Source of the DNA: Paeniglutamicibacter antarcticus_C | GTDB taxonomy: Bacteria; Actinomycetota; Actinomycetes; Actinomycetales; Micrococcaceae | Direction: 5' to 3' | DNA: 64,000 bases | NCBI RefSeq assembly: GCF_039544305.1 | Contig: NZ_BAABLK010000006.1 | Coordinates: 85,673 to 149,672 of the forward strand | Shown: piece by piece, positions 1 to 8,395 of the stretch | Layout of the letters: each line of letters starts with the position of its first letter | How positions within the stretch are numbered: the stretch's first letter is position 1 | Position numbers and translations under genes: made by a program | Notes under the pieces: model-generated | Seen by the model: only the letters and a program-made list of their open reading frames with translations | What the model was told of the DNA's origin: nothing | The model's database searches: none

Positions 1-38
1 GCTTCCCACTACGTTTTCACAGGACGACACCGACACAA

Positions 39-72
39 ATGCCACAGCCCAACAAGCGTGGGACTGTGGCAT
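39..72 (-). terminator. Rho-independent terminator after the ABC exporter
   Basis: A 9-base perfect stem (39-47 with 64-72) extends through a bulge into a GGG/CCC pair. On the minus strand it is followed by a short T-rich run. It lies 26 bases after the stop of the ATPase gene at 98 and is placed to end that operon. Confidence 0.6.
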
Positions 73-97
73 CCGGGAGCACCGGAACGGTTCTCTT

Positions 98-826
98 CTA
101 GGCTCCGACTAGCTCCGGCAGTGCGAGGATCCCGTCGCGCATGGAAGCAACAGAGTCGGTAAGCGAAACAAATTCAGTGTCGTGCGTGACCATGACGGTG
201 GCCACCGAGAACTCCTTGGTCACCTGCACCAGAAGACGCACGATGGACTCGCTCCGGGTATGGTCCAAGGCAGCGGTGGGCTCATCCACGAGCAGCACCT
301 TCGGCTCTCCCATTAGCGCCCGGGCAATGTTGACGCGTTGGCGCTGGCCTCCGGAGAGCTGGTGCGGGCGTTTCTTGGCGCTGTCGGCCAGCCCCACGAT
401 ATCCAACAGTTCCAGGGCCCGCACCTTGGCCGGCTTCAGCGGTTTTCCGCGCAGATGGTCGGAAATCATCAGTTGTTCCACTGCTGTGAGCGAAGCGAGC
501 AGATTGGGCTGCTGGAAAATGATGCCTACCTTCTCGCGACGCAACGTGGTCATCTGGGAGTCATTCAGATCGCTGGCCGTTGTCCCGTCGATGATGACCA
601 ATCCGCTGGTGGGGCGGATCAATGTTGCCGCGGCGGCAAGCAGGGAGGACTTGCCCGAACCCGAGGGGCCGATCAGCGAGAGCACCTGTCCCGCTCCGAC
701 CGCCAAGTCGACGCTGTCCAGAGCCTTGATGGTGCCCTCACCGTCGGGGTATTCAAGGCTTAGATCGATCAGTTGCAGGGGCATGTTGCCGGTTGTGGTC
801 TTCGGGGTGGTGGCGGTGGTATCCAT
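98..826 (-). CDS. ABC transporter ATP-binding protein (MacB/LolD type)
   Basis: 242-residue ATPase of an exporter that works with the FtsX-type permease encoded just upstream. All ABC motifs are present in order: Walker A GPSGSGKS (about 53-60), Q-loop FQQP (about 104), signature LSGGQ (about 157), Walker B VLLVDEP (about 177) and the switch histidine in VTHD (about 205). An AAAGGA ribosome site lies six bases before the ATG. Its length and motif spacing fit the LolD/MacB/FtsE class, which powers mechanotransmission or lipoprotein/peptide export rather than bulk import. It is second in a two-gene operon that ends at the hairpin at 39-72. The substrate is unknown. Confidence 0.9.
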   Translation of the reverse strand: MDTTATTPKTTTGNMPLQLIDLSLEYPDGEGTIKALDSVDLAVGAGQVLSLIGPSGSGKSSLLAAAATLIRPTSGLVIIDGTTASDLNDSQMTTLRREKVGIIFQQPNLLASLTAVEQLMISDHLRGKPLKPAKVRALELLDIVGLADSAKKRPHQLSGGQRQRVNIARALMGEPKVLLVDEPTAALDHTRSESIVRLLVQVTKEFSVATVMVTHDTEFVSLTDSVASMRDGILALPELVGA

Positions 827-897
827 GGAAATCCTTTACGGAGCTAACGGGGAGGAATGGGGAAAGCACGAAGCGGTGCGTGGCGCTTTGAGCGGTA

Positions 898-2013
898 CTA
901 GTTGCCGCCCAGGGCAATCAGCGCATCGACCTTGGTGACCCGGGAAACGGCGAGCGCCGCTCCGGCGAGGCCCAGGACTACGACCCCTAAAATCGGCAAG
1001 AGCGTAGTGGCTGTGCTGAGCAGGAAGGGCGCGGCCTTGGCAGCAAAGGCGCCGCCGAGTATACCGATGCCTCCGCCGATCCCGGCACCCAGCAGCAACA
1101 CGATGCTTGCCTGGGTGATGGCGTCCTTCAGGACGTAGCTGCCCGAGCCGCCCAGGGCCTTGAGTACGGCGATGTCGCGGGTGCGCTGTACGGTCCAAAC
1201 CGTGAGGAACGCCAAGATGACCAGAGCCGAGATTCCGTAGAGGAAGGCCTGCATCATCAGCAGCGAACCGTTTTCGCTCTTGTAGGAGCCCAAAGCGGCG
1301 TATGAACCGGTACGCGTCGTGCTCACGGTGGACGCTGCGGCGTTTGCGGCGTCGGTGTCAACGGTTGCGCCGTCCTGGTTGGTGACGGCTATAACGGTTC
1401 CTGCCTGGGTTTCATCGCCCAGGTGGGCCAACTTGGTCCACGAATCTTGGTCTGTATAGGCCACCGAGTTGTGTGAGTACCAGCGATCCGCGTCAATTCC
1501 GCCGATCCTTAGGTTGACTCCAGCCATCGAGACGGTGTCTCCGATGTGCAGCGAAAGGTCCTTTGCCACAGATTCACCGATGACAACTTCCCCGTCCGCC
1601 ACGGGTAGGGGTGCTAGGGAACTGCCTGCCGGGATGCCGAAGACAGCGACGTTGGTGGTTCCGGTACTGGTCTTGGACCCGGCAGCCGAACCCTGGAAGC
1701 GCGTCTGTGTGATGCCGAGGGCCTCGGCCGAGGCGACGCCTGGACGGTTGGCCCATGCGGTGACCTGTTCGGAGGTGACCTGGCTTTCGGTGAACGAGGC
1801 CTTGGGGTCGTTGCCGCTTGCTGCGCCAAAGACGACCGAGTCCACCAGCTTCGTCGCGGAACCAAGGTTCTTCAATGCGGAGGTGGATTGATCGCCTAGG
1901 CCGGCGGTCAACCCGGAAAGCATGACCAACAACAGCGTGATGAGAGCGACCACCGAGCCCATAAGCGCGAAGCGGCCCTTGGCGAAACGGATGTCGCGTA
2001 TTGCAAGAAACAC
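898..2013 (-). CDS. FtsX/MacB-family ABC transporter permease
   Basis: 371-residue permease partner of the ATPase downstream. I start it at the GTG at 2013, which gives FLAIRDIRFAKGRFAL, a typical N-terminus for this family, with a GAAAGAG-like ribosome site. The open frame continues upstream but has no family features there. The layout is one N-terminal membrane helix (about 17-38), an extracytoplasmic domain of about 200 residues, and a C-terminal FtsX domain with three helices ending in ALIALGGN. The pair probably exports a lipid, peptide or drug, or gates cell-wall enzymes. The palindrome at 2110-2127 in its upstream region suggests repression by a TetR-family protein not encoded here. 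Confidence 0.85.
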   Translation of the reverse strand: MFLAIRDIRFAKGRFALMGSVVALITLLLVMLSGLTAGLGDQSTSALKNLGSATKLVDSVVFGAASGNDPKASFTESQVTSEQVTAWANRPGVASAEALGITQTRFQGSAAGSKTSTGTTNVAVFGIPAGSSLAPLPVADGEVVIGESVAKDLSLHIGDTVSMAGVNLRIGGIDADRWYSHNSVAYTDQDSWTKLAHLGDETQAGTVIAVTNQDGATVDTDAANAAASTVSTTRTGSYAALGSYKSENGSLLMMQAFLYGISALVILAFLTVWTVQRTRDIAVLKALGGSGSYVLKDAITQASIVLLLGAGIGGGIGILGGAFAAKAAPFLLSTATTLLPILGVVVLGLAGAALAVSRVTKVDALIALGGN

Positions 2014-2109
2014 GGTAGGAATTCTCTTTCGGTGGATGGTTCGGGGCATTTGCCACTGGCAAGTCCCCCTTCTCTTATCTCCATCCTCCGTTTTTCCGGT
2101 CCCCTGCAC

Positions 2110-2127
2110 ATCGACCATACGGTCGAT
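2110..2127. promoter_or_regulatory. Palindromic operator before the ABC exporter genes
   Basis: ATCGACC-ATAC-GGTCGAT is a perfect 7+7 inverted repeat with a four-base centre, about 95 bases before the permease start. The core GACCATACGGTC resembles many TetR-family operators. The minus-strand TATGGT inside it could serve as a -10. The regulator itself is not in the window. Confidence 0.5.
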
Positions 2128-2143
2128 TGATCCAGAGATTCCG

Positions 2144-2959
2144 CTATTCGGCCATTTCCCCGTTGACCCATGAAATATACCGACGCAACGACCAGTCCAC
2201 CGTCTCGCGGGCACCCTTCTCCAGGGTGCCGAAGGCGGTGTAGAGACCCTCGAATTCCAGGGGCAGCACCGTATCCAGGATCCGTTCGATGGCCCGGGCA
2301 GGCAACGGGATGTTGTTCACGTAGCTGCGCATGGCGTGGGCCGATTTCCTGTCTCCGCCCACCCCTATCGTGTCCCCGGTGAGCAGAACTCCCGCTCCCC
2401 CACGACCCGCGGGCCAGTGAACCACCGAGCTTCCGGCGAAGTGCCCTCCGCATTGGTGCATGATCACGCCGGGGAGTAGTACGGCACTTCCCTCCCAGAG
2501 GATGATTGCCGTATCCGGTCGGCGGATCCATGGTTCATCGGCACGGGCCACGTACACGGGCGCATGGTTGAAGGCGTGGCTGTATTGGATCGAGGAACCG
2601 GTCAGGTGCGGGTGGCTCGAGGCAATCACCGAGACACCGCCGAGCTCTTGCAGGCGCGCGATCGCGGCTTCGTCAATGAATCCGGGCGGCTCGAACAAGA
2701 GGTTCCCTGCCTCCGTGCGCAGCAGCAGCCCGCGCTGTCCGATGCCAAGTTTGGGTTCGGTGCGCACGGCGTACAAATCCGTTTCGAGTTCCTCGATGAG
2801 AACGCGGTAGCCGCGTTCGACGAGCTGTTCACGAGTGACCCATTGCTGCCCGGCAACAGGAACCCATTGCCGCTCGTCGCTGCATATTTTGCACACCTCC
2901 GGTGGCAGCGTGCTATCGGGATGCTCGATCGCACAGGTTGCGCACGTATGGATGGCCAT
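2144..2959 (-). CDS. MBL-fold metallo-hydrolase with N-terminal CxxC pairs
   Basis: 271-residue protein. The N-terminus holds two CxxC pairs (C6/C9 and C23/C26) that look like a small zinc ribbon. The rest has metallo-beta-lactamase features: SSHPHLTGSS in place of the canonical HxHxDH, GGHFAGSSVVHW as the likely second histidine site, and LLTGDTIG as the bridging aspartate. The first two histidines of the main motif are kept but the Asp-His pair is not. It starts with a good AGGGG site, 30 bases after mmsB, and is probably co-transcribed with the valine genes. It could act on a thioester or lactone, but the substrate cannot be read from the sequence. Confidence 0.8.
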   Translation of the reverse strand: MAIHTCATCAIEHPDSTLPPEVCKICSDERQWVPVAGQQWVTREQLVERGYRVLIEELETDLYAVRTEPKLGIGQRGLLLRTEAGNLLFEPPGFIDEAAIARLQELGGVSVIASSHPHLTGSSIQYSHAFNHAPVYVARADEPWIRRPDTAIILWEGSAVLLPGVIMHQCGGHFAGSSVVHWPAGRGGAGVLLTGDTIGVGGDRKSAHAMRSYVNNIPLPARAIERILDTVLPLEFEGLYTAFGTLEKGARETVDWSLRRYISWVNGEMAE

Positions 2960-2989
2960 CTGTTCCCCTTCCCAGGTGCCGCGTTGTCC

Positions 2990-3916
2990 CTAGTCCTGGG
3001 ACTTCCCCCTGATCTCAGTGATGATTCCGGAGAAGTCGCGTCCGGCTCCTCCTTCGTCGGAGAACTTACGGTAGATCTGTGCGGCCAGCGGACCCAATTG
3101 CGCAGCGACTCCGGCATTTTCCAAGGCGTTCAATGCCAGGCCCAGGTCTTTGGCCATCAGCGCCCCGGCAAATCCAGGAACGTAGTCGCGGTTGGCCGGG
3201 GAGGCGGGCACCGGTCCGGGGACCGGGCAGTTGGTGGTAACCGACCAACATTGGCCCGAGGCCGTGGAGATCACGTCAAAGAGCGCTTGGTGGCTCAATC
3301 CCAGCTTCTCTCCCAGTACGAAGGCCTCGGCCGCACCGATCATGGAAATGCCAAGGAGCATGTTGTTGCAGATCTTCGCTGCCTGTCCGGCCCCGTGACC
3401 GCCGCAATGCACCAGTTTCTTGCCCATGACCTCCAGCAGCCCGGTGAGCTGCTCCATGTCGTGGGCCTCGGCACCGATCATGAACGTCAAGGTCCCTGCC
3501 TCGGCACCGACGACGCCGCCGGAAACCGGTGCATCCGCCGAGCGGTGCCCGGCGGACAGCGCAAGGGCCGCCGCTTCGCGGGCCTGGGCCACGTCGATGG
3601 TGGAGCAGTCAAGGAACAGCGTGTTTGGTTCAGCGATCTCCAGCAGCCCGGGTTCACCCACGCCGTTGTAGGCATCGAGCAAGATGGCGCCGGAGGGGAA
3701 CATCGTGAGCACGACCGCCGCCCCAGTGGCGGCCTCGACCGCAGTGGATGTGCAGGGAACGCCCGCTTCGGTCGCCGCGGCGACGGCTGCGGGGATCACG
3801 TCGAAACCCACCACGTCAAACCCTGCCTTGATGAGGTTCACCGCCATCGGTCCGCCCATGTGCCCGAGTCCCAGGAACGCGATCCTGCCCGCGGTGGCGG
3901 GTGTCTTCTCAGTCAT
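2990..3916 (-). CDS. mmsB: 3-hydroxyisobutyrate dehydrogenase
   Basis: NAD-dependent oxidation of 3-hydroxyisobutyrate to methylmalonate semialdehyde in valine breakdown. About 308 residues starting MTEKTPATAG, chosen because GGAG sits eight bases before this ATG; an in-frame TTG 24 bases upstream would overlap the previous gene. The dinucleotide-binding GLGHMGGPM is near the N-terminus, DAPVSGGVVGAEAGTL is the substrate-binding segment, and GAGQAAKICNN carries the catalytic lysine. The gene follows the hydrolase gene by 16 bases and shares an operon with it and mmsA, so hydrolysis, dehydrogenation and CoA-acylating oxidation are encoded in a row. Confidence 0.92.
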   Translation of the reverse strand: MTEKTPATAGRIAFLGLGHMGGPMAVNLIKAGFDVVGFDVIPAAVAAATEAGVPCTSTAVEAATGAAVVLTMFPSGAILLDAYNGVGEPGLLEIAEPNTLFLDCSTIDVAQAREAAALALSAGHRSADAPVSGGVVGAEAGTLTFMIGAEAHDMEQLTGLLEVMGKKLVHCGGHGAGQAAKICNNMLLGISMIGAAEAFVLGEKLGLSHQALFDVISTASGQCWSVTTNCPVPGPVPASPANRDYVPGFAGALMAKDLGLALNALENAGVAAQLGPLAAQIYRKFSDEGGAGRDFSGIITEIRGKSQD

Positions 3917-3932
3917 GTCCGTATCTCCAGTC

Positions 3933-5021
3933 CTATTCAACTACGTCGCTCAGGGCGCGTGGGTCCAGTTTGAGTTCTCGATCCCCGAGGGAGGCGAAGC
4001 TGGATTCCAGAATCGCGGTGTCGACCTCTTCCAGCTTTGCCGGGTTCCATGCCGGGGAGTAGTCCTTGTCAATGACTTGGGCGCGGATTCCCTCGGGGAA
4101 GTCGTGGGATTCCAGGATGCGCAATCCCACGCGGTATTCCTGTTCGAGCGTTTCCTCCAAGGTGCCCAGCTCCTTGGCCCGGCGCAGCGAGGCAAGGGTG
4201 AGCTTGAGAGCCGTCGGGGACTTCCTGCCCAGCGTTTCCACTGATTTGCCGGCTTCCTCGTTGCCTTTATCTGCCAGTGCCTGCAGGGCGGCAACGATGT
4301 CCTCGACCTTGCTCGATGCGTAGGCCGCATCCATCCAATTCCGCCAGGATTCCAGGTCCGAGGCAGGCGTGGGAAGGATGTAGCTGCGCAGTGCTTCATC
4401 GACGGGCGTTTCCTCCAACGCGGCGAAGAGTTCCTCGGCACGTTGGAAGTCGATCAGGTGGTCCGCCAGGCCCAGGTAGAGCACTTCGGCGGCGCCCAGA
4501 TGTTCTCCTGTCAGCGCTGCGTGGGTGCCGCTTTGCCCCGGGGCGCGGGAGAGCAGGTAGGTGCCTCCGACATCCGGGACGAACCCGATGGTGGTTTCCG
4601 GCATGCCGCTTCGGGTCCGGGTGGTGACCAGCCGGTGGCTGCCATGGGCGGAAACCCCCACTCCGCCGCCCAACACCAGCCCGTCCATGTAGGCGATGTA
4701 GGGCTTGGAGTAGGCGTTGACCAAGGAGTTGAGCCGGTATTCGGTGGCCCAGAAGTCTTCGGTCGCCGTGCCGCCAGCGGTGACGTCGCGATAGATCGCC
4801 ACGATGTCGCCTCCGGCACACAACCCGCGCTCGCCCGCCCCGCGTACCAGCACCTGGCTCACCGCCGGGTCGACGGCCCACGCCACGAGGGTCTCGAGCA
4901 TCGCCGTGGCCATGCCGGCGGTCAACGCGTTGACGGCCCGGGGCCGGTTCAACGTGATGACCCCCAACGTGCCTCGCACCTCGAAAAGGACTTCGGGTTC
5001 GCTCATGGGATCAGCTGCCAT
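3933..5021 (-). CDS. 3-hydroxyisobutyryl-CoA hydrolase (enoyl-CoA hydratase/isomerase fold)
   Basis: Crotonase-fold enzyme of 362 residues (357 if started at the second Met, 5006). It is longer than plain enoyl-CoA hydratases, as expected for 3-hydroxyisobutyryl-CoA hydrolase. Supporting segments are RGAGERGLCAGGDIVAIY (CoA/oxyanion loop), MDGLVLGGGVGVSAHGSHR and MPETTIGFVPDVGGTYLLSR, with the family's acidic residue in the last. It releases free 3-hydroxyisobutyrate for MmsB. The first ATG overlaps the end of mmsA by 11 bases, indicating translational coupling. Neither candidate start has a strong ribosome site. An acyl-CoA dehydrogenase and a separate short enoyl-CoA hydratase, often in such operons, are absent here. 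Confidence 0.88.
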   Translation of the reverse strand: MAADPMSEPEVLFEVRGTLGVITLNRPRAVNALTAGMATAMLETLVAWAVDPAVSQVLVRGAGERGLCAGGDIVAIYRDVTAGGTATEDFWATEYRLNSLVNAYSKPYIAYMDGLVLGGGVGVSAHGSHRLVTTRTRSGMPETTIGFVPDVGGTYLLSRAPGQSGTHAALTGEHLGAAEVLYLGLADHLIDFQRAEELFAALEETPVDEALRSYILPTPASDLESWRNWMDAAYASSKVEDIVAALQALADKGNEEAGKSVETLGRKSPTALKLTLASLRRAKELGTLEETLEQEYRVGLRILESHDFPEGIRAQVIDKDYSPAWNPAKLEEVDTAILESSFASLGDRELKLDPRALSDVVE

Positions 5022-6510
5022 CGGGCATCACGAAACTTGCACCTTCGCGGATACCCGATGGCCAGCGCGTGGTGACGGTCTTGGTCTTGGTGTAGAACCG
5101 GAAGCCGTCGCCGCCATGCTGGTTCAGGTCCCCGAATCCGGAGGCCTTCCACCCGCCGAAGGTGTAGTAGGCAATCGGCACCGGAATCGGCACGTTGACC
5201 CCGACCATGCCGACCTGCACGCGGGAGGTGAAGTTCCGGGCGGTGTCCCCGTCCCGGGTGAAAATGGAAACACCGTTGCCGAATTCGTGCTCGGAGGGCA
5301 ACCGCAGCGCTTCCTCGTAGTCCTTGGCGCGCACCACGCACAGGACGGGTCCGAAGATCTCTTCCTTGTAGATCCGCATGTCCTCGGTGACCTTGTCAAA
5401 GAGCGTGGGACCGACCCAGAACCCTTCCTCATGGCCGGGGATGTTCAGCCCGCGACCGTCAATGAGCAGCGAGGCGCCCTCGTCCACGCCCAGCTGGATG
5501 TAGTCTTCGATACGGTCCTTGGCGCTCTGGGCCACCACTGGACCAAAGTCGGAGCTCTCGTCCATCCCGTCGCCGACCTTGAGCTTGCCGATGCGTTCGA
5601 CGAGTTTTTCAATCAGGGAGTCGGCGGTGGCCTCGCCGACCGGGATTGCGACGGAAATCGCCATGCAGCGTTCACCGGCCGATCCGTAGCCGGCTCCCAT
5701 CAGGGCATCGGCCACCATTTCCAGGTCGGCGTCGGGCATGATCACCATGTGGTTCTTGGCCCCGCCGAAACACTGGGCGCGTTTTCCATGCGCGGCGGCG
5801 GTGGCGTAGATGCTTTGGGCGATCGGGGTGGAACCGACGAATCCTATGGCTTGCACCCGTGGATCCTCGAGCAATACGTCCACGGCTTCCTTGTCGCCGT
5901 TGACGACGTTGAACACGCCGTCGGGCAGTCCCGCCTCGGTGAATAGCTCGGCCAGGCGCAGCGGCACCGAGGGGTCACGTTCGGAGGGCTTGAGGATGTA
6001 GGAGTTTCCCGAAGCCAGTGCGGGCCCTGCTTTCCACAGCGGGATCATGGCCGGGAAGTTGAACGGGGTGATTCCTGCGACCACGCCCAGCGGCTGCCGC
6101 ATCGAGTGCACATCGATGCCGGTGCCCGCGCTGTCGGAGAACTCGCCCTTAAGCATGTGAGGGGCTGCGGCACAGAATTCAATGACTTCGAGTCCGCGCT
6201 GGATGTCCCCCTTGGAATCCGGGAAGGTCTTGCCGTGCTCGCTGGTCAGCAAGGCGGCGAGACCGTCCATGTTTTCGTAGACGAGTTCCACGAACTTGTT
6301 CAAGATCCGCGCCCGGCGCTGCGGGTTGAGGTTCGCCCATTCAACCTGCGCGGCCTCGGCCACGGTGATGGCTTGGCGGACTTCCTCGCCCGAGGCCAAT
6401 GGAAGCCTCGACTGCACGGCGCCGGTGGAAGGGTTGTACACGTCGGAAAAGCGGCCGGATGTTCCCTCGATGTGGGCGCCGCCCACGTAATGGGTCAGTT
6501 CACGAGTCAT
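5011..6510 (-). CDS. mmsA: CoA-acylating methylmalonate-semialdehyde dehydrogenase
   Basis: Aldehyde dehydrogenase of about 499 residues that converts methylmalonate semialdehyde to propionyl-CoA. I start it at MTRELTHYV, with AGGAG ten bases upstream; the TTG 21 bases earlier contains that ribosome site and is unlikely. GFVGSTPIAQSIY is the cofactor loop, CFGGAKNHMVIMPDAD and GSAGERCMAIS carry the catalytic region with the nucleophilic cysteine, and EEIFGPVL is the C-terminal family motif. It is first in the mmsA-hydrolase-mmsB-MBL operon, which runs away from exonuclease III. Confidence 0.93.
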   Translation of the reverse strand: MTRELTHYVGGAHIEGTSGRFSDVYNPSTGAVQSRLPLASGEEVRQAITVAEAAQVEWANLNPQRRARILNKFVELVYENMDGLAALLTSEHGKTFPDSKGDIQRGLEVIEFCAAAPHMLKGEFSDSAGTGIDVHSMRQPLGVVAGITPFNFPAMIPLWKAGPALASGNSYILKPSERDPSVPLRLAELFTEAGLPDGVFNVVNGDKEAVDVLLEDPRVQAIGFVGSTPIAQSIYATAAAHGKRAQCFGGAKNHMVIMPDADLEMVADALMGAGYGSAGERCMAISVAIPVGEATADSLIEKLVERIGKLKVGDGMDESSDFGPVVAQSAKDRIEDYIQLGVDEGASLLIDGRGLNIPGHEEGFWVGPTLFDKVTEDMRIYKEEIFGPVLCVVRAKDYEEALRLPSEHEFGNGVSIFTRDGDTARNFTSRVQVGMVGVNVPIPVPIAYYTFGGWKASGFGDLNQHGGDGFRFYTKTKTVTTRWPSGIREGASFVMPDGS

Positions 6511-6653
6511 GTGCTTGGTGCTCCTATGCAAAATACGCCAAAACGCGGCAGCTTACCTGTGATGCGCACCACGCCTGATACCCAAAAATATACTCGGACT
6601 TCCTACTAAATTGCTAGGGCCGGAGCTCATCCACGATTTCACCGCACACAAAC

Positions 6654-6682
6654 CTGACCCCGTTGGCCGAAGTTGATAGGTT
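6654..6682 (+). promoter_or_regulatory. Promoter of exonuclease III gene (probably leaderless)
   Basis: CTGACC (6654-6659) and TAGGTT (6677-6682) are separated by 17 bases. The -10 ends six bases before the GTG start at 6689, so transcription would begin at or next to the start codon. Confidence 0.5.
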
Positions 6683-6688
6683 GGGAAG

Positions 6689-7492
6689 GTGAAGATAGCT
6701 ACTTGGAATGTAAACTCCCTCCGTGCCCGTGCCGACCGCGTCGAGGACTGGCTACGCCGCTCCGACGTCGATGTCTTGGCCATCCAGGAAACCAAGTGCA
6801 AGGACGAGAATTTCCCCTGGGAGCTATTTGAGAACAACGACTACGAGGTGGCCCACTTCGGTTTCAGCCAATGGAACGGTGTGGCCATCGCCTCCCGCGT
6901 GGGCCTGGACGACGTGGAGCGGACCTTCGCGCAACAGCCCGCCTTCGGCAAGGGGGGCAAGGACCCGGTCCAGGAAGCACGCGCCATTGGGGCAACCTGC
7001 GGCGGGGTGCGCATCTGGAGCCTGTACGTACCCAACGGCCGCGCTCTTGAAGACGAGCACATGCCCTACAAGCTTTCCTGGCTCGAGACCTTGAACAAGC
7101 AGGCCGCTGGCTGGATTAAGAAGGACCCCGAGGCACAGGTCGCCCTGATGGGCGACTGGAACATCGCCCCGCGCGACGAGGACGTGTGGGACATCGATTT
7201 CTTCCAGGAGAACAACCTCACCCATGTCTCTACCCCGGAACGCGCCGCTTTTGACGCCTTCGTGCAGACCGGCTTCACCGATGTGGTCCGTCCGCACACC
7301 GACACCCCCAAGACCTACACGTACTGGGACTACACGCAGTTGCGCTTCCCGAAGAACGAGGGCATGCGCATCGACTTCACGCTTGCCTCTCCGGCGCTTG
7401 CCGCGAGGGTCACCGGTGCGCAGATCGACCGCAACGAGCGCAAGGGCAAGGGCGCTTCGGACCACGTCCCGGTGATCGTGGAGCTGGACTAG
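6689..7492 (+). CDS. xth: Exodeoxyribonuclease III
   Basis: AP endonuclease / 3'-5' exonuclease of base excision repair, 267 residues, full length. The EEP-fold motifs are all visible: ATWNVNSLRAR at the N-terminus, the metal-binding glutamate in IQETK, LYVPNGR, MGDWNIAPRDEDVWD, RIDFTLAS and the terminal SDHVPV with the catalytic Asp-His. GTG start, with a -10 hexamer immediately upstream, so the message is probably leaderless. It is followed after three bases by an unknown gene on the same strand. Confidence 0.95.
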   Translation: MKIATWNVNSLRARADRVEDWLRRSDVDVLAIQETKCKDENFPWELFENNDYEVAHFGFSQWNGVAIASRVGLDDVERTFAQQPAFGKGGKDPVQEARAIGATCGGVRIWSLYVPNGRALEDEHMPYKLSWLETLNKQAAGWIKKDPEAQVALMGDWNIAPRDEDVWDIDFFQENNLTHVSTPERAAFDAFVQTGFTDVVRPHTDTPKTYTYWDYTQLRFPKNEGMRIDFTLASPALAARVTGAQIDRNERKGKGASDHVPVIVELD

Positions 7493-7495
7493 GAC

Positions 7496-8347
7496 ATGGC
7501 GCAGGCAAGTGGAGCCGGCCGGCGGGCCCTCCCGCCCAGCTCCTACCTTCGCGTTTTCGAGCCCTTGCATGCTTTTTCGGATGCTGACCAGCTACTGGCG
7601 GTGGCCACCGGGCGGATGAACCGCGAGGCGTTGGAGGAAGCCCGGGCGACGGCAGCGCTACGCCGGCTGACCCGGCCGCTTTCTGACCCCTTCCCGCACG
7701 AACAAGACGAAGTCTTCCGCAGGCTGGTCACCACTGGCTGGGACGGCACCGTCACCACCATGTACTGCCCCGACCAATTGTCCACGCGCACCATCCTGGC
7801 CTCCGAACAGCTCGACGGGTCGATGCGTCCGGCGCTGCTGGAATTACTGGTTCCCAGCGCGGCACGCGCAGCCAATGCTGCGCGGGTGGACCAGCAGCGT
7901 TTCACCGAGGACATCGCCCGCTTGCATACCCGCAGCGCCACCTGGGGAATCCCCTTCGGCTGGCTCATCCTGGTGCACGAGGACGACGAAGTGGAGATCA
8001 TCGAGAACGGACACGACCTGCTGGCCGGCCGGATCTACGCCCCTCTGCACCAGGCACTGGACCGTGTCCGCTATGCGGCGGCAACCCTGGCAATCCACGC
8101 ACCGGAGATGGACCTGCTCGATGAGCTGGCCACCTTGAGCGAATGGCTGCAGCTCTTTGACAATGAGTCCGTCATCGAACTCGACTACGGACTCATTGCC
8201 GCCCTGGTGTGGCCCGATGAATCCCCGCACGACCTGCGCCTGGGTATCGAGTCGCTGGCGGAATCCGACATGACCGGGGCAGCTGCTTCCTACCGCCGGC
8301 TCTCGAACCGATGGCTGGCCGTCCGCCAGCTGGCACGGGCCAACTAG
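7496..8347 (+). CDS. Conserved hypothetical protein
   Basis: 283 residues, soluble, without a signal peptide or membrane segment. I recognise no catalytic motif. The N-terminal half is basic and Ala/Arg-rich (ATAALRRLTRPLSDPFPHEQ). The middle (TWGIPFGWLILVHEDDEVE) and the C-terminal half look compact and helical. It starts three bases after xth, so the two are almost surely co-transcribed. Codon use and GC match the neighbours. A role near DNA repair is only suggested by position. Confidence 0.7.
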   Translation: MAQASGAGRRALPPSSYLRVFEPLHAFSDADQLLAVATGRMNREALEEARATAALRRLTRPLSDPFPHEQDEVFRRLVTTGWDGTVTTMYCPDQLSTRTILASEQLDGSMRPALLELLVPSAARAANAARVDQQRFTEDIARLHTRSATWGIPFGWLILVHEDDEVEIIENGHDLLAGRIYAPLHQALDRVRYAAATLAIHAPEMDLLDELATLSEWLQLFDNESVIELDYGLIAALVWPDESPHDLRLGIESLAESDMTGAAASYRRLSNRWLAVRQLARAN

Positions 8348-8395
8348 CCGAAGATGCCATCCGGTGGCACGGTGCTGTTTTGGTAGTCTCGGGTG

